Shown: in pieces, positions 1 through 10,512 of the stretch | Position numbering within the stretch: the first letter of the stretch is position 1 | Layout of the letters: each line of letters starts with the position of its first letter | Source: Nematostella vectensis | Taxonomy: Eukaryota; Cnidaria; Anthozoa; Actiniaria; Edwardsiidae | Direction: 5' to 3' | Assembly (NCBI RefSeq): GCF_932526225.1 | Contig: NC_064039.1 | Location: forward strand, 14,402,139 to 14,466,138 | Length of the DNA stretch: 64,000 nucleotides | Notes under the pieces: generated by a model | Told to the model about the DNA's origin: nothing | The model's database searches: none | What the model saw: only the letters and a program-made list of their open reading frames with translations | Made by a program: the position numbers and the translations under genes

Positions 1-652
1 CGCGGCGGCCATGTATGTCTTTCCTCTCGCCGATTTCTGGTATTGCTCGGGCAATACCGGCAATACCGGTTCCGCGGTCCCTGATTTAAAAGAGGCTAAA
101 GTCAGGAAAATTTTGTTAACGCTCGACTTAGAATATAAATCTTGAACGTACACAAAAGTATTTTTAGTAAAATATTTTCTCAGTCACCGGCTCATACGAT
201 AGGAAAGATATCCTGCAAATAATAACACAGTACAAGGCTGTATACTTTACTTTAATTATTATTTGTTTTTTTTGTTTCTATATCTCGCTTTTTCGTGCAT
301 ATTCACGATGCCTTAGATAATGTACGAGAAAGGCTATACTCTATATAGTGAACAGTAACTCTTTATTCGACACCTCTAGAAAGTCATATAAATATACAGT
401 TTGTAATATGAGTTGATAATCAAGGGCCGATGGCCTGCAATTTTTAAATTATGAAATATAATTGTTTCCCATATAAATTATAATTGTGTCTCATATGAAT
501 TATAATTGTGTCTCATACATGTCAGAGATATTTCAATTTTTTGATGTATTTAATCCTTTCTCACACGTCTTTCCTTTGATATGTTTTGAGAGGTTGGAGC
601 TTCGGAAAAGCCGCCTTAGAGTTAAGTTTCTGCCTCCCTAGTCGTTTGTGTT
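1..652. other. 3' flank of the GPCR gene, noncoding
   Basis: I see no gene here. The first 70 bases are GC-rich and contain a perfect 8-bp stem (GGTATTGC/GCAATACC, 39-58) with a 4-base loop. The rest is AT-rich. Three imperfect copies of a ~22 bp motif (ATAATTGTGTCTCATATGAA) lie at about 457-518. TTTATT at 362-367 reads AATAAA on the minus strand, 286 bases past the GPCR stop, and could be its poly(A) signal. Confidence 0.5.
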
Positions 653-1891
653 TCATTTGTGAAAGTGAGTTGTGGCCTCATTGCGTCCGGTAGACCCTTC
701 ACCATCTATCTGGTTGATATTTTGGCACTTGATGCATCTTAACATTGCCTCCCTGACTTCTTTGCGCATTAACCCGTACAGCAGCGGATTAAAAAAAGCC
801 GTGCTGGATGCTAGCGCCGCGCAAACAGTGTTCCCTATTTTCAGTTTCCGCGCGTGGACCAGCACTTCTTGTTTGGGAAGACTGAGTTTGATGAAGATCT
901 CGCAAACAGTCATTACAAAAAACGGTAACCACGTAAGTACAAAGGTGCCGACCAGCAGACCAATTATGCGCGCGGTTTTTAGCTTTTTTGCGAAGCTTCT
1001 GGTGCTACGACCGTCGAGGTTCGGATCGTTAGCGGCGATCTGACGCGAGTGGGCACGCGCGATCACATAAATCTTCACGTTCACGAACAACACGCAGGTA
1101 AACGGCACGCTAAACACCAGCGCGAATCGCACGACTTGAAATATTTGCTCGGGGTGGTCTTCACGGATGGAAAACCGGACTGCTTCTTGAGCGATGGATA
1201 TGAGCCAAATACAGGCGATGATTATACCGACCCGGCGCGGAGACACTTTTGCTTCATACGTTAACGGCCTGGTGATTGTAAAGAAGCGATCAAGAGTCAC
1301 GGCGCACAAATTGAGCAGTGACGCGACGCCGAGGATCGGGAAAAGAGGATCCAGGAGGTGAGATAGTACCCTCGGCTGTAGAACATCGTGGATCTGCAAC
1401 GGAATAACCACCGCTGCCATCAGAAGGTCAGCTAACGCCAGACTTAAGACGAACGTGTTTGTAACAGTCCTGAGTCTGCGGGCTTGTAGAATAGTCGCGA
1501 TGACACAGATATTCATGGATAGCCCCAGTGCCATGATCGTAGCAAAGTAGGCAATGAGCAAGCCAGTTTGTTTTGAACTCGAGGACTCATCAGTAAACGG
1601 TGGCTCGGTAGGAAAAGGTCCTCTTGAGCAGTTCAACTCTAGAAGTATCAGTGACCAGTAGCCAACCTGATGCGAGATGTTCAGGGAGCTTACGTACGTC
1701 ATGTTGACGCCGAAATCTTCCAGGAAAGTTTGGTTGAAGCCGCATCCAGCGAGCTGGGCAAGCATATCAATTGAAATAAAGTCTGTATTACCGATATGGC
1801 TAACGCTGTTTCCGCCGCCGTCTGTTAGAAATACAGGTGGAACAGGAGGCGGTGGATGTGGCGGGGTAGCCATTTTACGAGTTTTAGACAC
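653..1891 (-). CDS. Class A (rhodopsin-family) G-protein-coupled receptor, orphan
   Basis: A 412-residue seven-helix receptor in one exon, expected at the plasma membrane. The ~105-residue N-terminus has no clear signal peptide, a proline-rich stretch at 11-19, and sequons at N53, N63, N71 and N87. Helices: TM1 ~110-134 (N127), TM2 ~145-166 (LALAD, D155), TM3 ~178-203 ending D201-R202-F203 (DRF for DRY), TM4 ~221-240 (W229), TM5 ~252-277 (P263), TM6 ~306-334 (T320-W-L-P323, a CWxP variant), TM7 ~353-372 (NPLLY, an NPxxY variant). Helix 8 ends with C386 and C389, possible palmitoylation sites. The usual TM3-ECL2 disulfide is missing: Ser occupies the 3.25 position and the short second extracellular loop has no Cys. 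Melanocortin, cannabinoid and lysophospholipid receptors share that lack, but I cannot assign a ligand. The first Met is used; Met7 is an alternative. Confidence 0.93.
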   Translation of the reverse strand: MSKTRKMATPPHPPPPVPPVFLTDGGGNSVSHIGNTDFISIDMLAQLAGCGFNQTFLEDFGVNMTYVSSLNISHQVGYWSLILLELNCSRGPFPTEPPFTDESSSSKQTGLLIAYFATIMALGLSMNICVIATILQARRLRTVTNTFVLSLALADLLMAAVVIPLQIHDVLQPRVLSHLLDPLFPILGVASLLNLCAVTLDRFFTITRPLTYEAKVSPRRVGIIIACIWLISIAQEAVRFSIREDHPEQIFQVVRFALVFSVPFTCVLFVNVKIYVIARAHSRQIAANDPNLDGRSTRSFAKKLKTARIIGLLVGTFVLTWLPFFVMTVCEIFIKLSLPKQEVLVHARKLKIGNTVCAALASSTAFFNPLLYGLMRKEVREAMLRCIKCQNINQIDGEGSTGRNEATTHFHK

Positions 1892-2459
1892 GATATTGCA
1901 GAAACACAGCCAAGAATAAGCGTGTAAGCATTAAAAGCGGTACTTTGAGTAGATTATGTCAACTCGCGGTTGGTTATTGGCGCAGAGCGAATGAGTAAGC
2001 CCACTTACACGGCGCGATATGTACCAATTACAGGGATATTTTCCAGAACCTTTTTGTAGCTCCAGGGTAACCAACGCAGTATAATGAACGACGCGTAATG
2101 CGGAGCCTCAATAAAACAGGCGGGCATTTTTTTAGTTACCAAGCTTCAAGGGTTAGTAAAGTGACAGCTCGGTGACAGGGCGCATTTGATTGGTGCTTGG
2201 GTGGCATGGGGAGAGACTGTGTTTGAATAAAACTATTATGAGGGAAACAGGAAAAAGGATATGACAGAAAGAACCCGCTTTTGACGAGTTTGTTCACCTG
2301 CGCATGCAGCAAAAGAGAATATAATAGATGCATTCTTTTCTATAAAACAAAAGTCTTTTTTACTCCATATGTATCTTGTGCACTGATTAAAGACGAGGTG
2401 AAATCGGATTGGTGAGAAAAACGTGGTGCAACAAAGACATGCAAAAATGTCCTAAGCCT
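1892..2459. other. Upstream flank of the GPCR, noncoding
   Basis: This lies 5' of the minus-strand GPCR and probably contains its promoter. I see no convincing TATA box and no other coding region; the short open frames have no recognisable protein character. Confidence 0.4.
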
Positions 2460-2707
2460 CACTTATCTTATATCACCATTAATGTCGACAAATTTCGTAA
2501 TGTAATGGTAAATTAAGAGCAAAATTGACATGTTTTGAATTCGTCACCTGAAATTGGATGCTTTGCTTGTTTTTTTCTCTAACGGAGGGAAAGTACACAA
2601 AAAGCAAGAATTATACTGAACAACAATATAAATAAAATTTCTTCAAATGGAGAAAATGCTGTGGAAAAGAACACAATTTCAAAAGATTTAACAAAATAGA
2701 AGACAAG
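2460..2707 (+). repeat. Direct duplication, copy A
   Basis: A block of about 250 bp that recurs at 2881-3157 in the same orientation. The two copies share long identical stretches, for example TTGGATGCTTTGCTTGTTTT and ACTGAACAACAATATAAATA. Copy A lacks about 20 bases present in copy B near 2939-2958, and another short stretch further on. No coding content is seen. Confidence 0.85.
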
Positions 2708-2750
2708 AGTTCTTAAAAAGGCTTGCAGTTGTATACTACAAGTGGTTGAC

Positions 2751-2834
<84 letters not shown>
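2751..2834 (+). repeat. (TAT)n microsatellite
   Basis: Twenty-eight uninterrupted copies of the trinucleotide TAT/ATT, ended by a G. It lies exactly between the two copies of the ~250 bp direct duplication. Confidence 0.98.
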
Positions 2835-2880
2835 GATTAAAAGACTTTTTGGAAAATATATGACTATTTTCGTCTAGCTT

Positions 2881-3157
2881 CACTTAACTTATATCACCAT
2901 TAATGTCGACAAATTTCGTAATGTAATGGAAAATGAAAAGCAAAATGGCTTTGTGACATTCACAATTGACAAGTTTTGAATTTGTCACTTGAAATTGGAT
3001 GCTTTGCTTGTTTTTTTCTCTAACGGAGGGAAAGTAAACAAAAACGCAAGAGTTATACTGAACAACAATATAAATAAAATTGTCATTCTTTTCAAATGGA
3101 GAAAGGGCTGTGGAGAAGAACACAATTTCAAAAGATTTAACAAAATAGAAAACAAAA
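2881..3157 (+). repeat. Direct duplication, copy B
   Basis: Second copy of the block at 2460-2707, slightly longer because of two small insertions. With the ATT tract between them, the copies suggest a segmental duplication or two insertions of one element. Confidence 0.85.
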
Positions 3158-3777
3158 CTTGAAATCGCATAAAATTGACCACCAAAAGTTGGGAAGGTTT
3201 TATCTATTCATTCATAGAGAACATTAAAACAGGGGGGTTCAGTTCAGGAAAGGCTGGTTTACAGGAGGTGCTAGGCTCTTGATTAGTCTGCTGACAAAGT
3301 CAACGTCAAATGAAATGAACTGAATCTACGCGTCACATAATCAACGCGGATAAAAGGTCTCAAGCGGAACTAGACGGGCCCATAGACAAGATTTTGAGCG
3401 GTGGTTCGTTTACCCATTTAGCGGACCATTTTCTCTTAATTACAAAAACGTAGGAAGAAACCACCGGACAGCCTCTATCTGCTGGTATGCGTCGGACCTT
3501 CTGGTCTGTGAAAAAATAAGAAATAACCACGACTCCATCCGCAAAGCAAGAGAAGCCACACTGATCGCTCGCGCTGGCACTCTTGAACCCGGTGGCCTCA
3601 ACCGGCGTGAAGAAACCGTTTAGCTGTTTAGTAATCCACACCACCCTATTTACCATCTTCCATAAGTTACTCCTTACTCAATTACTATTTTTACCTTTTG
3701 TTAGTTAATCATCAATTAACTTTGTACATAAACTAGCTGTAACATGCCATTGTAAATCATTTATAACCTGAAGAAGG
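3158..3777. other. Noncoding DNA with a fragment of a dispersed element
   Basis: Bases 3375-3436 match the left part of the inverted-repeat element at 31147: both have GGGCCC/GGCCC..., then ATTTTG, then TTCGTTTACCCAT, then AGCGGAC/AGCGGACC and ATTTTCT. This is therefore another, older copy of that family. A 98-codon minus-strand frame at 3360-3656 runs through it and has no family resemblance. Nothing else is recognised. Confidence 0.5.
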
Positions 3778-3840
3778 CAGATATTGGCCTGCCGAAATAT
3801 CGTTCTAAAATTCATAAATCTGCGTTGTTGTCGACTTTTT
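3765..3840 (+). other. Penelope-like or hammerhead-like 3' motif
   Basis: The sequence CTGAAGA, then a GGCAG/CTGCC stem, then GAAA (about 3771-3807) has the order of the hammerhead core CUGANGA-stem II-GAAA. ATTTAT before it and ATAAAT after it could form an outer stem. Such motifs are known in Penelope-like elements of animals. An extra A after CTGAAGA departs from the strict core, so this may be a degenerate copy. No reverse transcriptase was seen upstream. Confidence 0.3.
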
Positions 3841-6800
3841 CTTTTCTCTTAATTAGCTCGTCCTAGCTTGCAGTGGTACTCAATAGGGAGTTACGCTAAA
3901 ACATCACGTGGCCTTTATGGGCGGCAAATTCAAAACAAAATAATGAAACAACAACAACAACAAAAAAACAGAAATGACTGCGCCCGTCACACCAGAAGAC
4001 GACAAAAAAAATGTTTAAATAAAACTTTTTCATTAGCGCTAAAATAGTTGCTTTTTGTTTGCCCCGAAACAGTCACGTGCTCTCATAGCGCAAGTCCCCT
4101 ATTTTCCTTCATTACAGTTATCCTCTCCGTCGAGTGTGTGGCTACCGGACTGAGCAAATGACTCGAATCTGTGTTAACTCTCTCCGGTACATGGAAGTGA
4201 TGCTTGGCATGAAGCCTAAGAGGCACCATTCAACAGGCTGTCTTTTTTGTTACTTTTCAACAAATTTTGGTATAATGTATAGTCATGTATGTATAGACAT
4301 TTATAGAACGACACTGGAAAATCGCGCACTCTGATTGGTTAAGGGTCCATGTGCTTGGCGGCAATATGCGCGCGCGCCCACCAAACCTAGATTGTAATGC
4401 AAGGTAACATCTTAATTGTTGTATGAAAAAAGAACTCATTTTTATGTGCGTCTGTCCTCTAATAGATGCAGCGAAGACATCAGAGCGTGTAAAGGACAAC
4501 AGACTCGATTGCGTCTCGTTGCGTACTGTTTTGTTCATGACACGCTGTGACGTCATCTTTGCATCTATTTAAGGACAGACTCACGCGAAAATTTGATCTG
4601 TTTGAAAAATAGCCTCACATGACCTTAAAATCGCGTTTTTGACCGATTCTAATAATTTAGGTACACATTTGAGGTTTTGCAAAGAGAGCAATAATAACAA
4701 CAATTTATTCGTGACATCGTGATGTATTCGTGATATCCTCCCGCTACACTGTGGAAATAAATGGTTGTTCAAACATAGTCAAGGCGCATGTATCCCGCAC
4801 GTGTACCCCTTGGTCACGTTATTGGAGGATCGCCAAATACTATCCTTTTCCATATGATACCTATGACTGCGCACCCCCCCCCCCCCCCCCCCCCCGGAAA
4901 TCCTAGGTCCGCGCCTGTGGCGTTTACCGCTCTGTCTGCCCGTCTGTGGAGTTCATCGTACTTTAAGTGGATTTTTGTAATTTACATTTGTTAGAAGATG
5001 AATATTTCTATGAACAGAGGCAAACATAATATTGATTTTTCAGGTAAGCAGGTAAGTAATAATATGTTGCAGGTGACCAAGATATTTATAAATATCTATT
5101 TGTTTTGGCGATGGAAAAATAAATTGGCAGGACTTTCACTTCTTCCTTCTTCGAGTTTTTAATAATATTGAAATTCTACAGACGCGATGCACGGTTTTGC
5201 TGAGGAGGGGGGAGGGGAGGCAGATATAATATGAAAAAAATAAAATATTTGATGCTCCAATAAGAAATGGGAAAAGAAGGTATGGAAATTTAGAAATTCT
5301 GCAATGAGTTTTGACGATTTTGGCGTGAATGCCATCAGACTCTTCAATGAGTACAGTATGATAACCAGTTCCGTATCACTTCATATTAAAATTGCTCTAT
5401 CTTTTTTGCGAAGGGCCCAATGCTCATGATTTTTCTAATACGACTACAAATTTACTTATGCATATAATATACACAGAAAAGACTACACATTTTCAAATTT
5501 TATTGATTCATACGTTTATCTCTGTGAGCACTTAGTGGTTGTAGTTCGATAGCAGCGGTTATAGTTCCTTATCACTCGAAAATTCTGTCGTTAGGTGTGA
5601 TTTTCTTTGTTTGAGAATCAATAGAAATATACTCACTGAAAAACGTATCAAATGACTTTCTTTTTGCCCTTAAATAATTTATAAATATGGTTTTGCCTTA
5701 TAATTCTCCCAATATAAATGCCATAACCCACACAAATACTAATGGCAAATTAAACAAAATAAAATGCAGACATGTAGAGGATTAGGTGAGATCTAGAGGG
5801 TGATTTATTCTGCTAAAATTCCGCGCGACGGCCGCCGATGAGTAGTTGTGTCTTTAACATTTCTGTGATAACATACCCATTTCTTCCTTTTTAAGTTAGC
5901 CAGCTACACTCTTTTTTTATAAGAACGTCTAATTTTTATGCAAGTGATTTGAAGAAAGAATGTCTTATAATGTGTATGTTTTTTTTTCTGTCTTCATGCG
6001 ATTTTTTCGATTAATATTGCTTTTAGTTTTTCGTGATTCCCGGAGGTCGTGGGAATAGTTCCGTATCACCCTGCGCCCATAGTGTGTTTTTGGTTTGACT
6101 GCAGATATACAGCCGCGAAAAGGATTGATTTGATTATCCCGTTCTCAATTTATCCTATTAATCCCAGTATTTTTAATTCTAAACGGTTAATTTTTATTAT
6201 GCGGGCCGTTTATTTCAGTCATTTGGCTGAACTTCATTTTAAAGAAAACCTCCTTGATATTGTTAGTGCTCGATAAAATATTATTCTATATTAAAATAAT
6301 TACTGAAACTGTGATCGATATATCAATATGGTAGGCTAAATACATAATATATAATGTTTTAAAGACACCCTTCTTGGTATTGTTTAGCGCTCTATAAAAT
6401 ATTGAATAAAATCGGGATAATTGTTTCGTGATATACTTACTTAAAACTAAGCTTAGAAATCTAATAGATGACAGCCAATATACTGAAACAGTGATTCATA
6501 TATCAACATGCTAGGATTATTAAATAAAACGACCAAGATTCACCAGTTAAATCAATACACTCTTTTTTTATAAGATTTAACCTTTTTTTTATAAGAACGT
6601 CCAGCCGGGATTTGAACATGCTAAGAACATGTCGAAGCTCAGATAGCACCAAAATAATTGCTCATTAGAGTGATCGCTCCAAAAATGAAGAATCAAATAA
6701 ATGACTTAAAATACTATTGTTATTGATCATTTGTGTAGTTCTGTTTTTACTCAGCTGGTGTGTATGATCTCAAGTCACTGAAATTTAAGAACATCGATTA

Positions 6801-7291
6801 GAACGCTTTCAGCCATAAAATGCCCCAAAAATAAGAACGGCTCAGCCTCAATTGAAAATTAGAATGACCTTTTGTTAAAAGGAGGTTTTGTTTTAATCTG
6901 ACTTTTAATCTGACTTTCGTGACGCGGGTCAGTTCACTGTGCAGTGTTCACTGTGCAGTAAACGCCGCTCATTTTAGTAACAATTATGAAAACCGCTTCG
7001 AAATAAAGATACTTTCTGAACAAACCATTGGATGAAAAAAGCTGGATTTATATCTCAGGAAAGGTTAATAGTTTAGTATAATATAGGTGGTTTTGGATTG
7101 TCCAAAAAGATAAAAACAAACGCGTGATACCGAACTACAACTGCTACGAGACTGCATACCATATTGTACATAAGTATTTGCCGTTATCTTGGCATATGCT
7201 ACGGTTCTTAAGAGGAATAGGGTGGTCCTTCGAGCCGAACCATACCGTCATGCATAGCGACTAAGATTTTTGATCACTCCTTGTTATAGAC
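3841..7291. other. Noncoding DNA; poly(C) tract and element ends
   Basis: I find no gene in this stretch. Landmarks: a run of 22 C at 4874-4895, followed by AAATCCTAGGTCCGCGCCTG at 4898-4917, which resembles the ends of a dispersed family with GGATC-type tips and poly(G). A diverged internal duplication (about 6248-6360 and 6366-6530) shares TATTGTT(T)AGxGCTC, ATAAAATATT and ATATATCAA. A dispersed repeat at 6575-6690 recurs near 17870-17990. Several A/T runs are present. Confidence 0.45.
6575..6690 (+). repeat. Dispersed repeat, copy 1
   Basis: Shares with 17870-17990, in the same orientation, the series TTTTTTATAAGA, then GAACATGTCGAAGCTCAGAT (one or two mismatches), then AGCAxCAAAATA. It is noncoding. 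Confidence 0.6.
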
Positions 7292-7434
7292 CGGGGGCCG
7301 GTTCCTAGAAGGGCAGATAAGAGTTTATCTGTAGATAAAAAGCTTATCCAACGGATAAATTCTTAACAAATCCTATACAACAGATAACTTTTGTCCGTGG
7401 ATAACTTTAACCAGCCTTTCAGGAACCGGGCCCA
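7292..7434. mobile_element. MITE-like inverted-repeat element
   Basis: The ends are inverted repeats: CGGGGGCCGGTTCCTAGAAG on the left, and the reverse complement of the right end reads GGGCCCGGTTCCTGAAAGGC. Between them are several short palindromes built on GATAA/TTATC. At about 143 bp it is too short to code. I could not settle the target-site duplication. Confidence 0.6.
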
Positions 7435-8272
7435 GGGTGATAAATGAACTAAAAAGTTCTATCTGAATAAGTAAAAATTAGAATTTTTTTTTGTAAGACA
7501 AACATAATTTTAGATATGCAGGAAACAATTTGTTCAGGTTTTATTACTCAAGAAGGTTATTTGGGTCCGGATTATTTAAAAAAAATGCTATTAGCTTATT
7601 TGTTAGATGGCCTCATTGTAAAAAGAAATGTGGTGTGAGTTCGTTCTTCCATGATTGATTCCGATCCTGAGAAATCAATTGAAAATGACAAATGTCGCCT
7701 TATTGGCGTATTTTGAGTTATAGCTTGGCTGACAAATTTTGAGGGGTTATTGAATTAGGGACTGCTATTTTTATAGAATCAAGTATATTACTTTATCAAA
7801 AAACCTACAAACAATACAAAGCAAAGACATACAAACGGATAAGTTACAAAATGTATAAGGGAAGGTGCAAGGGGACACAAGAGCCCCATGCGTGACACTG
7901 CCCTCAGGCTAAAAGAACTATTTGCACCTCTATAAAGCGGGAAGTATGCACAATATTGGGCGTGGCTTCCTAGCGCAAATTACCCAAGATGCAAAGATCT
8001 GCCATCTAGCCAATTCATGCTTGTACTAAATATAGGAAGATTTCGGCATATTTTCTTAACAATTGTCCTGTACTTACCCTCTACCTTTACTGAAATTGTT
8101 GTTAAGATTATATCATAATGAATGCAATGATTGTAAAAGATAATAGTAAAGCACAACACGGTTACTTGGAATCATCACAATATGTATGAAGTCTACCCTT
8201 TTGATATTATGATCAGTAATAGATAAGGCCACTATACAAAAAAAAGCCATTTCCGATTGCTTTTGGCTTATT
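7435..8272. other. Noncoding DNA
   Basis: AT-rich sequence without a recognisable gene or repeat. Confidence 0.4.
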
Positions 8273-9045
8273 AGTGAGGTGCCTTATTGCGGAGGGCTGG
8301 ACATGGCGAGGGGCGTTATTTCAGGGGGCCCGTAAGGTGCATTATTGCCAAGGGCTCTGAGGTCTGGTCTGTCGTCTCAGTAAGGTGCGTTATCCATAGA
8401 TAAGACATGTCAATCACGCGCGCACGAATAGCCAAACAGAAAAGAGAAGACGTCAAAGCAGTCACAATAAATTCATTAAGATCACGAAGAAACGAAAAAC
8501 AAAAAGCAACACATCCACGGACAAGAACATTGTTAATTAAACTTCTATTAATTTTTTTTTTACATTGTGGTGTTGGTATTACCCTGGCCTGTGAGATGCG
8601 TTATAGCGGAGAACTCGTTTCGGTGAGGTGCTTTATAGCGAAGGGCTGGTCTCTGTAAGGTGCGTTTTAGCAAAGGGCTCGTCTCTGTGAGGTGCGTTAT
8701 TGTGAAGGGGTCGTCTCTGTGAGGTGCGTTATTGTGAAGGGGTCGTCTTTGTGAGGTGCGTTATAGCGAAGAGCTCGTCTCAGTGAAGTGCGTTATAGCG
8801 AAGTGCTCGTTTCGGTGAGGTTCATTATAGCGAAGGGCTTTTCTATGTGAGGTGCGTTATAGCGAAAAGCTCGTCTCTGTGAGGTGCGTTATTGCGAAAA
8901 GCTCGTCTCTGTGAGGTGCGTTATAGCGAAAGGCTCGTCACAATGAGGTTCGTTATAGGGAAAACCTCGTCTGCGTGAGGTGCGTTATTGCGAAAAGCTC
9001 GACTCTGTGAGGTGCGTTATTGCGAAAAGCTCGTCTCTGTGAGGT
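8273..9045 (+). repeat. 32-bp minisatellite, left part
   Basis: Tandem units of about 32 bp with core GAGGTGCGTTATAGCGAA followed by a GCTCGTCTCTGT-type spacer. Degenerate copies begin at 8273. An unrelated ~190 bp AT-rich segment interrupts at about 8395-8587, and about 14 better-conserved copies follow. The same repeat resumes at 15376 on the far side of a broken LINE, so both parts were probably one array. Confidence 0.9.
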
Positions 9046-9208
9046 AGATTTACTCTGTGAGAGGGATTCACTTAATATCACAATGATAATGTACACATGG
9101 CCCTCAACAGAAACAAAACGAATAAAAGTTATTCACAAATACTGTTTGCAGCAAAATCTTTGAAGAAACTATTTACAATAATAATCCTTTGCTGATTTAT
9201 AAACTTAT
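9046..9208 (-). other. LINE 3' untranslated tail
   Basis: On the minus strand this follows the stop codon of the LINE C-terminal fragment and meets the 32-bp minisatellite at about 9045. No poly(A) tail is evident. The exact junction is blurred by similarity of the last bases to the array (CTCTGTGAGAGG). Confidence 0.5.
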
Positions 9209-9375
9209 TTACAGAGTTGTGACGTATTCTCTTAGTTTTGTGGAGATTGACTTGGCTTCTTTGATTTCTAGTGGCAATACATTCCACCTTTTAGCTATTA
9301 CAAACTAAAAGCTGTCATTTGTTAATGTTGTCCAATCCTTTGGAAGTTATGGTTTGCTGCATTTTTAGTGTTCTT
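9209..9375 (-). pseudogene. Non-LTR retrotransposon ORF2, C-terminal fragment
   Basis: The minus strand encodes the usual end of a Jockey/CR1-type reverse-transcriptase ORF: KNAANHNFQRIGQ at the start, then, after a frameshift and stops, RWNVLPLEIKEAKSIS and a terminal stop at 9209-9211. It joins in frame to the fragment at 10441-10512 if the 1,057-bp element between them and one copy of its 8-bp target duplication are ignored. It is inactive. Confidence 0.75.
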
Positions 9376-10432
9376 CAAGAGAGCATAAGATAAGAGAGGG
9401 ACACTTTGGTATTACCCGCGCCCCACGTCGATTCCGAATCCGGCTATTTTTAGTAACCACCACCCCACCACTGCGCATGAGCATTTTTACTTACCCTACC
9501 CCCGCGCTTTGGCATTTACATCTTGTTGTTTGCTGCTGCTTTGTGACTTGAAACCGAAAAAAAAACACCCTATTTGCACAAATACCATCGACAATCGACA
9601 ATTTTATTCTAGCATCAAGGATACGGGCAGTTGCGGTTTATTAAGTGGATGTAGTACTTCAAGGATTGCAAGATTTCGAAAACGAAACTTCATTCAAAAT
9701 CAAGAGCGGAAAAAATCGTGCTTCAAATACCGTGTTCGCTCTAACTTGCTGCTGCTTCGTGGTTTCTCAACATTCATTATCTTCCTAATGGTCAAACGAG
9801 ATTTGTAAGTTAGACATTAGATATGATATTGATTTTTGTGAACATTTCGGTGAATTGAGAAGGAATCCAAGAAAAATACATTTTATAAAACTATCCTTGT
9901 AGCGAGGGAATGCATTTTTGTGATGATCAAAGCCAGCAAGCTGAAGTATCTGAGCTTTTGAAATAGTGAGAAAATAAAGAAGGAGATGTAACTGTACTTC
10001 TTTGAGGTCGTTATTATTATATGTTATATTATTATGTTGTTATTATACAAGCTGGAGTCGGGATTTAAATCAAACGCGGTATAACAGCCATTTTATCACT
10101 CGTCGGTTCTTTCTTTCTTCTTCACTTGACTTCGCCGCTCAGACAAAGAAAACATTCAAACTATTCAGGGATTTAGCTTTCTGTGAGTCTATTTGCCAGT
10201 CTTGCTTACTTAAGACAGACTTGTTTTCTTCTTCCGAGTAATTTTACATGATCTCTTTTCTCCTATCGAATTGGCAAAACAACAACACGCAACCCGCGGG
10301 GGAGTAGGACAAAATAAAAAGAGCAAATCCTCACGCGCAGTGGTGGTGGGGTGGTTACTAAAAATAGCCGGATTCGGAATCGACATGGCGCGCGGGTTAG
10401 CAAAGTGTCCCTCTCTTATGTTATGCTCTCTT
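9376..10432. mobile_element. hAT-like nonautonomous DNA transposon with 8-bp target duplication
   Basis: The element is flanked on both sides by GTGTTCTT (9368-9375 and 10433-10440). Its ends are inverted repeats: CAAGAGAGCATAAGATAAGA at the left, and AAGAGAGCATAACATAAGAG as the reverse complement of the right. Weaker inverted similarity extends about 165 bp inward on each side. The ~730 bp interior has no transposase that I can recognise. An 8-bp duplication fits the hAT superfamily, but the tips are not diagnostic and differ by one base in length. The host sequence is the LINE ORF. Confidence 0.75.
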
Positions 10433-10440
10433 GTGTTCTT

Positions 10441-10512
10441 GTTGTGTACATCACTACACTTAACGAACATATCTCTAATATAGCCTGGGGTCATATTGTT
10501 AATTGCCTTTAA
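10441..10512 (-). pseudogene. Non-LTR retrotransposon ORF2, middle fragment
   Basis: The minus strand reads LKAINNMTPGYIRDMFVK followed by CSDVHNKNT, the conserved region between the reverse transcriptase and the C-terminal WNxLP motif of CR1/Jockey-like LINEs. It is bounded on one side by TTAA of the piggyBac-like element and on the other by the 8-bp duplication of the hAT-like element. Confidence 0.8.

Noticed and set aside
653-1264. Plus-strand frames over the GPCR
   Set aside because: Antisense shadows of a complete seven-helix receptor.
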